Origin: Aquila chrysaetos chrysaetos
Taxonomy: Eukaryota > Chordata > Aves > Accipitriformes > Accipitridae
NCBI RefSeq assembly: GCF_900496995.4
Contig: NC_044018.1
Span: 29,430,047-29,494,046 of the forward strand
Length of the DNA stretch: 64,000 bases
Direction of reading: 5' to 3'
Numbering within the stretch: position 1 is the first letter of the stretch; every line of letters starts with the position of its first letter. The notes beneath the pieces are model-generated. The model ran no database searches, was not told the origin of the DNA, and saw nothing but the letters and a program-made list of their open reading frames with translations. The translations under genes and the position numbers were made by a program. Positions 58,601 through 64,000 of the stretch are shown here, piece by piece.

Positions 58601-61182
58601 CAACTTAAGCCTCAAACTTTTAGAAGTTTTCCCTCCATAACATAGCAAGTTGTACACCATTATTAACTAAAGCTATTCCACCACAAACAGCAAGTTTGCT
58701 AGGTGTCATTGCAAAAATCTTCTTGGGACCAAGGGGAAGACTAGAACAATTCCCTCTTACCAGCAAAGAGGTTATAAAAATACATAAATTAACTTCCTTT
58801 TTTTCCCCCAGGGATGACTATCAACAGATGCAGTTAACGTGTCCCACAAACCATGGGTTTGCATCTCAAGTTGGAAATACAGCCAGAACACTGTGAGCTA
58901 AGTCTCGCAAACAGTTTTTTATTAAAAGTCACTCCCTTGCGGGCACAACAAGCCCCTCCAGGTCAGGAATTCCTGGGCAAATTGGGAAAGCGTCACCTGC
59001 AGGCTTTCCAAAACAGAGCACAGCCCACCCAAGTCCCAAAACCACATCCTGTTGTCATCTGCTCTAGCCACCAGATAGAGCTTTTTTCCCCCCACACACC
59101 ACAAGCCCAGTTTTGCCACCTTCACCACCAAACATGCCAAGAAAACCAATGCACACATCATGAAGGCAAGGGAGCTGCCACACACCAGCGGCCTGGCCTC
59201 AACGCCATCCCCAACCACCAGCTATCGCTTCCTTCCATTTTCAGGCTGCTTGGTCATTTTTGGCCAGGTAAGACCACACACCCGGGATGAGGTGATGGGG
59301 GGGGCTCTGGGCTCACCCACCCTCACAGGTGCTTCCTGAGGGGGTCTGCACTCCCAGGGCAGCGCTACTCACCCCCCCCCCCCGCCATCTCCCCTCACCT
59401 CAGGGATCACCCGCAGGCAGCACTGAGGCGAAGGCACCCCACCCCACTGCCCGTCACCCCCCAAGGGAAGGCACCCCACGGCCTTTCACCCCCAAGGGAA
59501 GGCACCCCATGGCCCGTCACCCCAAGGGAAGGCACCCCACGGCCTGTCACCCCCCAAGGGAAGGCACCCACGGCCTTTCACCCCCAAGTGAAGGCACCCT
59601 ACACTGCCCGTCACCCCAAGGGAAGGCAACCCCATGGCCCCGTCAACCCCCCAAGGGAAGGCACCCCATGGCCTTTCACCCTAAGGGAAGGCACCCCATG
59701 GCCCGTCACCCCCAAGGGAAGGCACCCCACTGCCCGTCACCCCAAGGGAAGGCACCCCATGGCCCTTCACCCCCAAGGGAAGGCACCCCATGGCCTTTCA
59801 CCCCTAAGGGAAGGCACCCCATGGCCCGTCACCCCCAAGGGAAGGCACCCCACTGCCCTCACCCCAAGGGAAGGCAACCCCATGGCCCTTCACCCCCAAG
59901 GGAGGAATGCAGAAGGCCACCCCATGGCCCGTCACCCCTAAGGGAAGGCACCCCACGGCCTTTCACCCCTAAGGGAAGGCACCCCACTGCCCGTCACCCC
60001 AAGGGAAGGCACCCCACTGCCCGTCACCCCTAAGGGAAGGCACCCCACGGCCTTTCACCCCTAAGGGAAGGCACCCCACAGCCTTTCACCCCTAAGGGAA
60101 GGCACCCCACTGCCCGTCACCCCAAGGGAAGGCACCCCACTGCCCGTCACCCCAAGGGAAGGCACCCCACGGCCTGTTCACCCCCCAAGGGAAGGCACCC
60201 CACGGCCTTTCACCCCTAAGGGAAGGCACCCCACTGCCCGTCACCCCAAGGGAAGGCACCCATGGCCCTTCACCCCCAAGGGAAGGCACCCCATGGCCCT
60301 TCACCCCTAAGGGAAGGCACCCCATGGCCCGTCACCCCCAAGGGAAGGCACCCCATGGCCCGTCACCCCTAAGGGAAGGCACCCCACTGCCCGTCACCCC
60401 TAAGGGAAGGCACCCCACGGCCTTTCACCCCTAAGGGAAGGCACCCCACTGCCCGTCACCCCAAGGGAAGGCACCCCACTGCCCGGTCACCCCTAAGGGA
60501 AGGCACCCCACGGCCTTTCACCCCTAAGGGAAGGCACCCCACAGCCTTTCACCCCAAGGGAAGGCACCCCACTGCCCGTCACCCCAAGGGAAGGCACCCC
60601 ACGGCCTGTCACCCCAGGGAAGGCACCCCACGGCCTGTCACCCCCAAGGGAAAGGCACCCCACGGCCTGTCACCCCTAAGGGAAGGCACCCCACGGCCCG
60701 TCACCCCAAGGGAAGGCCAACCCCCACGGCCTGTCACCCCCAAGGGAAGGCCCCCCACGGCCTTTCACCCCTAAGGGAAGGCACCCCCACTGCCCGTCAC
60801 CCCAAGGGAAGGCACCCCACGGCCTGTCACCCCCAAGGGAAGGCACCCCACGGCCTTTCACCCCTAAGGGAAGGCACCCCACTGCCCGTCACCCCAAGGG
60901 AAGGCACCCCACGGCCTTTCACACACACCCCCCCACACCCTCCCTCAGCACCCACCGGCGGGCCCCGCTGCGAGAGTTCCCTCAGGGGGCGGCAGCGCCC
61001 CGCCCCGCCCCGCCCCGCCGCCTTCCCCCCGCTACCTCGTACCCGAGAGCCCCCCCGCCGCCGCCGTAGCGGGTTGTCGGAAGGTCGGTGCCAGGCTCCA
61101 GGTGAAAAAAGAACCGAAAAGCCCATGAGGGCACCGACCGCCGCGTAGGCCAGCGGATGGCAGCGCCCCGGCTCACCGCCAT
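46683..61182 (-). CDS. SLC48A1: Haem transporter HRG1 (SLC48A1), three coding exons
   Basis: Small endolysosomal membrane protein with four transmembrane helices that exports haem to the cytosol. Exon 1 61182-61043, exon 2 48941-48774, exon 3 46819-46683. Junctions: G/GT gives Gly, AGT/CC gives the Ser of HQSLTDP. Exon 2 has [20 protein letters not shown], with the THVMY histidine known to matter for haem transport, then a hydrophobic helix and ITKHQ; exon 3 encodes the fourth helix and ends [10 protein letters not shown], the lysosomal-targeting tail. Exon 1 begins [10 protein letters not shown] but family sequence continues in a second frame ([14 protein letters not shown]) and then a third (FFTWSL...[13 protein letters not shown]). 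Each change equals one missing base; with two bases added the exon is 142 long, its phase fits exon 2 and the protein is 148 residues (human 146). I therefore read it as a functional gene with two base-calling gaps, although a broken gene is not excluded. Exons 2 and 3 are intact. Confidence 0.92.
46820..48773 (-). other. SLC48A1: SLC48A1 intron 2
   Basis: GT-AG intron of 1.95 kb (donor GTAAGT, acceptor TCTCCTAG). It holds a short C/A-rich quasi-repeat at 47.81-47.90 kb (two or three copies of CCTCCATTTCCCT with runs of A). Nothing else is recognised. Confidence 0.85.
48942..61042 (-). other. SLC48A1: SLC48A1 intron 1 (12.1 kb)
   Basis: Donor GTACGAG at exon 1 and acceptor AATTGAGCAG before exon 2 (the acceptor context GAGCAG is a NAGNAG, but only the second AG keeps the reading frame Gly-Val). 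From 49 to 59.3 kb the intron is AT-rich and anonymous, with A/T runs near 50.4, 57.1 and 57.67 kb and no coding frame of note. The 1.5 kb nearest to exon 1 is minisatellite. Confidence 0.85.
59440..60922. repeat. 30-33 bp minisatellite in SLC48A1 intron 1
   Basis: About 46 tandem units built on AAGGGAAGGCACCCCA plus a variable second half. Four main variants recur: ACGGCCTTTCACCCCT, CTGCCCGTCACCCC, ATGGCCCGTCACCCC and ACGGCCTGTCACCCC. Unit length wavers between 30 and 33 through indels in C runs. The plus strand is C-rich, so the pre-mRNA strand of SLC48A1 is G-rich. A block of about six units containing the rare variant ACAGCCTTTCACC occurs twice (around 60.08 and 60.54 kb), showing larger-scale duplication. 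Confidence 0.95.
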
Positions 61183-61290
61183 CGGAGCACTGCTGCGCCG
61201 CCGCCCCGCCCCGCCCCGCCGACACCCGGCCCCGCCCCGTGCTCGCGCACCCCCTGGCGGCCGGGAGGACCGAGGGGAGGCGCGGGGCGG
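60930..61290 (-). promoter_or_regulatory. SLC48A1: CpG-island promoter of SLC48A1
   Basis: Very CpG-rich stretch around exon 1 with clusters of CCGCCCC boxes (Sp1/KLF type) at 60.99-61.02 kb, inside the start of intron 1, and at 61.20-61.24 kb just upstream of the ATG. No TATA box. The 5'UTR and start sites must lie within about 100 bases of the upstream minisatellite. Confidence 0.7.
61043..61182 (-). other. SLC48A1: SLC48A1 exon 1 with two apparent frame slips
   Basis: The ATG at 61182-61180 has a G at +4. The first slip is near 61150-61165 (between the IR and LAYAAV parts) and the second near 61103-61114, at the homopolymer reading TTCTTTTTTCACC on the minus strand. The donor at 61042-61041 reads GTACGAG. 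GC content is extreme on both sides and the neighbouring minisatellites also carry single-base indels, which favours sequence errors. Confidence 0.75.
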
Positions 61291-62960
61291 GGACATGGTT
61301 GAGGGGCGGGGGGGACACGGGGGGACACGGGGGGACAGCGGAGGGGTATGGGGGGCGTGGGGACACGGGGGGCACGGGGTGGACGGGGGGGGCGTTGGGG
61401 ACACGGGGGGACAGCGGAGGGTATGGGGGGCGTGGGGACACGGGGGGACAGGGGGGACGTGGGGGGTGTGGGGACACGGGGGGACAGGAGGGTATGGGGG
61501 CGTGGGGACACGGGGGGCACGGGTGGACGTGGGGAGCGTGGGGACACGGGGGGACAGCGGAGGGTATGGGGGGCGTGGGGACAGGGGGGACACGGGGTGG
61601 ACGTGGGGGTGTGGGGACACGGGGGGACAGCGGAGGGTATGGGGGGCGTGGGGACACGGGGGGACACGGGGTGGACGTGGGGGGCGTGGGGACACGGGGG
61701 GACAGCGGAGGGTATGGGGGGCGTGGGGACACGGGGGGACACGGGGTGGACGTGGGGGGCGTGGGGACACGGGGGGACAGCGGAGGGTATGGGGGGCGTG
61801 GGGACACGGGGGGACACGGGGGGACGTGGGGGGCGTGGGGAACGGGGGGACAGCGGAGGGTAGGGGGGGCGTGGGACACGGGGGGACAGGGGGGGACGTG
61901 GGGGCTGGGGAACGGGGGGACAGCGGAGGGTATGGGGGCGTGGGGACACGGGGGGACAGGGGGTGGACGTGGGGGCGTGGGGACACGGGGGGACAGCGGA
62001 GGGTATGGGGGGCGTGGGGACACGGGGGGACACGGGGTGGACGTGGGGGGCGTGGGGACACGGGGGGACAGCGGAGGGTATGGGGGCGTGGGGACACGGG
62101 GGGACAGGGGTGGACGTGGGGGGCGTGGGGACACGGGGGGACGGGGGCGGAGGGACTATGGGGGGCGTGGGGACACGGGGGACACGGGGTGGACGTGGGG
62201 GGCGTGGGGACACGGGGGGACAGCGGAGGGTATGGGGGGCGTGGGGACATGGGGGACGTGGGGGACACGGGAGGGGACATGGAAGGGGGGACGGACACGG
62301 GGGGACATGGGGGACACGGGGGGGACATGGGGGACACGGGGGGTGCATGAGGGTGTGGGGACACGGGGGGGCGTGGGGGACACCGGGGTGGGGACATGGG
62401 GGACACAGGAGGACACAGGGGACACGGAGGCATGGGTGGGTGGGGACGCAGGGGGACACGGGGGGGTGCGTGAGGGTGTGGGGACATGGGGACACAGCGG
62501 AGGGCATGGGGGGCGTGGGGACATTGGGGACATTGGGGTCATGGAGGGGTGGGGGGACACAGGGGGACATGGGGGACACGGGGTGCATGAGGGTGTGGGT
62601 ACACGGGGGGGGCGGGGGGACGTGGGGGGACGCAGGAGGACACAGGGGACATGGAGGCATGGGGAGGTTGGGCTATGGGGACATGGGGGGGGACACAAAA
62701 GAGACATGGAGGGTGTGGGGACAACGGGGGGACACTGGAGGGCATGGGGGGCGTGGGGACACAGGTGGACACAGGGGACATGGAGGGCTGGGTGGGTGGG
62801 GACGCAGGGACATGGGGGGACACGAGGGAGACGCGGAGGGCATGGGGACCTGGGGGGTTGGGGACACGAGGGCGGGAAGGTGGGCACATGGAGGCATGGG
62901 AGGGGACGTGGGGGGGCATGGGGTTAGGTGGGGGGACGCAGGAGGCGTGAGGACACGGGG
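61291..62960. repeat. G-rich minisatellite upstream of SLC48A1
   Basis: Tandem array of GGGGACACGGGGGGACA-type units. In the left two thirds (to about 62.25 kb) two half-units alternate: one containing CAGCGGAGGGTATGGGG (about 37 bases) and one containing CACGGGGTGGACGTGGGG (about 38 bases), giving a higher-order period near 75 bases. To the right it degenerates into ACATGGGGGACACGG-like units. The plus strand is G-rich with runs of 4-8 G throughout and therefore strong quadruplex potential. The long frames of up to 562 codons through it are a by-product of repetition. Confidence 0.95.
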
Positions 62961-63450
62961 ACACTGGGAGGTGGGGGAGCACATGGGGTTGGGGACGTTC
63001 TCTGCGCAGCTTTCGCTTCCCTCTCGGGCAGTTTCCCTTCTTTAACCAGCACCGTCCTGCTCGGTTGTGGCATTGTGGCTTTGGGGGCACCTACTAAAAG
63101 TTCTTAAATAGTTTTGGGGCTTTTCTGTTCTCTTTTTCTCCCCCCCCCTTTTTTTTTAAACCGTTTTTTTTCATTTTCTGAGCTGCCAGCTGGGTTTGGC
63201 TGCGCTTAAACCCAGGAGGCAGAAACTTGGAGTGGGGGTGGAGACAAGAATGGGCTTTTTCTACCTATTTCGAATCAATTATTAATTGCACTTGTGTAAA
63301 ACGGTGCATCGTCTGCTGCTCAAGGACGGCAGGGACGGATGCTCTGCCCAGAGCCTGGGAATCCATTACTTGCTCTGTTCCAGCTCATAATGTTTTTTCC
63401 TTAATTTTCCGGGTTTAGTCTCTACCAAGATGATCTTTCCAGGCCTGGGA
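62961..63450. other. Unassigned flank upstream of SLC48A1
   Basis: Mixed sequence with C and T runs at 63.14-63.18 kb and an AT-rich end. No gene, repeat family or promoter recognised. Confidence 0.3.
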
Positions 63451-63454
63451 AATT

Positions 63455-64000
63455 GCAGCTTGGCTGCTGTGACCGCACGCAGAGGAGTCCCTGCTCTAGA
63501 TGGCAGCAGCCTCCTTCCCTTTCAGTCTGAGACATCCCTGAAACAACATCTCCCCTTCCCTCTTTCACTTTATCCAGCGAGGTCTTGAAAACCACCAAGG
63601 ATGGAGTTTCTCTGTACATCCCATGTGAACGTCTCTGACTTCAGCCTCCTGCTGTGAACCACCACGGAGAACCTGGTTCCATCTTCTCAACAACCAACTT
63701 GTAGGTGCTCAAGGCTGCTGTTATGTGACCCCAAGACTTTTCCGTTCTTTAGGTTGAACAAATGCCTTTTCCTCAGCTTCTCCTCATGGACAACCTCCAG
63801 CTTCCAACCATGCTCCAGCCTCCAACCATCTTGGTGGCCATCCATTGAATTCACTCCAGTTCATTGACATCTATCTCATACTGGTGGACCAAAACTGGTC
63901 ACAGCATCCAGGTGTGGTGCAACGAGTGCTGAGTGGAGGGGAACAAGTGACAAACCATTGGAGAACGTGGGGAGGATGTGGAGGACACTCTTTTTTTGGA
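63455..64000 (-). mobile_element. Older CR1 LINE fragment, running off the window
   Basis: In plus-strand order: ACCACCAAGGATGGAG, then TTTAGGTTGAACAAATGCC, then CTCAGCTTCTCCTCATGG, then CATCTTGGTGGCCATCCA, then GGACCAAAACTGGTCACAGC, then CCAGGTGTGGTGCAACGAGTG. These follow the known order of the CR1 3' half in reverse orientation. It is clearly more diverged than the copy at 42.7 kb, and its left end is approximate. Confidence 0.85.

Noticed and set aside
59440-60922. CRISPR-like array of about 30-base repeats
   Set aside because: Units are contiguous with no unique spacers, and the setting is a vertebrate intron.
60827-62927. Very long open frames (435-562 codons) encoding Pro/Ser- or Gly-rich repetitive proteins on both strands
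   Set aside because: They are by-products of tandem repeats whose period leaves several frames open; all frames on both strands are similarly open and no start, splice or domain evidence exists.

Overview
This is vertebrate nuclear DNA, almost certainly from a bird. Genes are split by GT-AG introns, interspersed repeats are CR1-type LINEs, CpG content is high, and GC-rich minisatellites are present as on small avian chromosomes. Gene order is HDAC7 (+) / a third Twist gene (-) / SLC48A1 (-). From memory of the human map, HDAC7 and SLC48A1 are also convergent neighbours on 12q13, but with no Twist gene between them.

Layout. (1) 1-11343: the 3' part of HDAC7, 21 coding exons giving 868 residues and the stop codon; the N-terminal (MEF2-binding) exons lie left of the window. 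The 3'UTR runs to an AATAAA at 12.85 kb or to another at 15.33 kb. (2) 15.4-22.3 kb: no gene; several AT-rich blocks with homeodomain, E-box and TFAP2-like sites may be regulatory. (3) 22978-23463, minus: an uninterrupted 161-residue Twist protein, closest to the Twist3 class, followed at once by a splice donor after the stop, as expected for the Twist 3'UTR intron. (4) 23.5-45.8 kb: mostly non-coding, with a TCF/LEF-PBX-rich block and an adjoining small CpG-rich stretch (28.6-29.5 kb), ancient CR1/L2-type remnants (34.3-36.3 kb), one clear CR1 (42.7-43.2 kb), and an unassigned spliced open reading frame on the minus strand at 40965-41157. (5) 45.8-61.2 kb, minus: SLC48A1 (HRG1 haem transporter), three coding exons with a 12 kb first intron. 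(6) Its CpG-island exon 1 sits between two large minisatellites, 59.44-60.92 kb and 61.29-62.96 kb, of opposite G/C strand bias. (7) 63.45-64 kb: a second, older CR1.

Biology. HDAC7 is a signal-controlled class IIa co-repressor whose four 14-3-3 serines and catalytic residues are all visible; TWIST3 is a mesenchymal/neural-crest type bHLH factor; SLC48A1 moves haem out of endolysosomes. They share no pathway. The link is genomic: the HDAC-TWIST pair repeats the HDAC9-TWIST1 and HDAC4-TWIST2 pairs of the HOX-bearing paralogous chromosomes, so regulatory DNA for TWIST3 may lie in and around HDAC7. Exon 1 of SLC48A1 reads in three successive frames, which I attribute mainly to missing bases in this difficult sequence.
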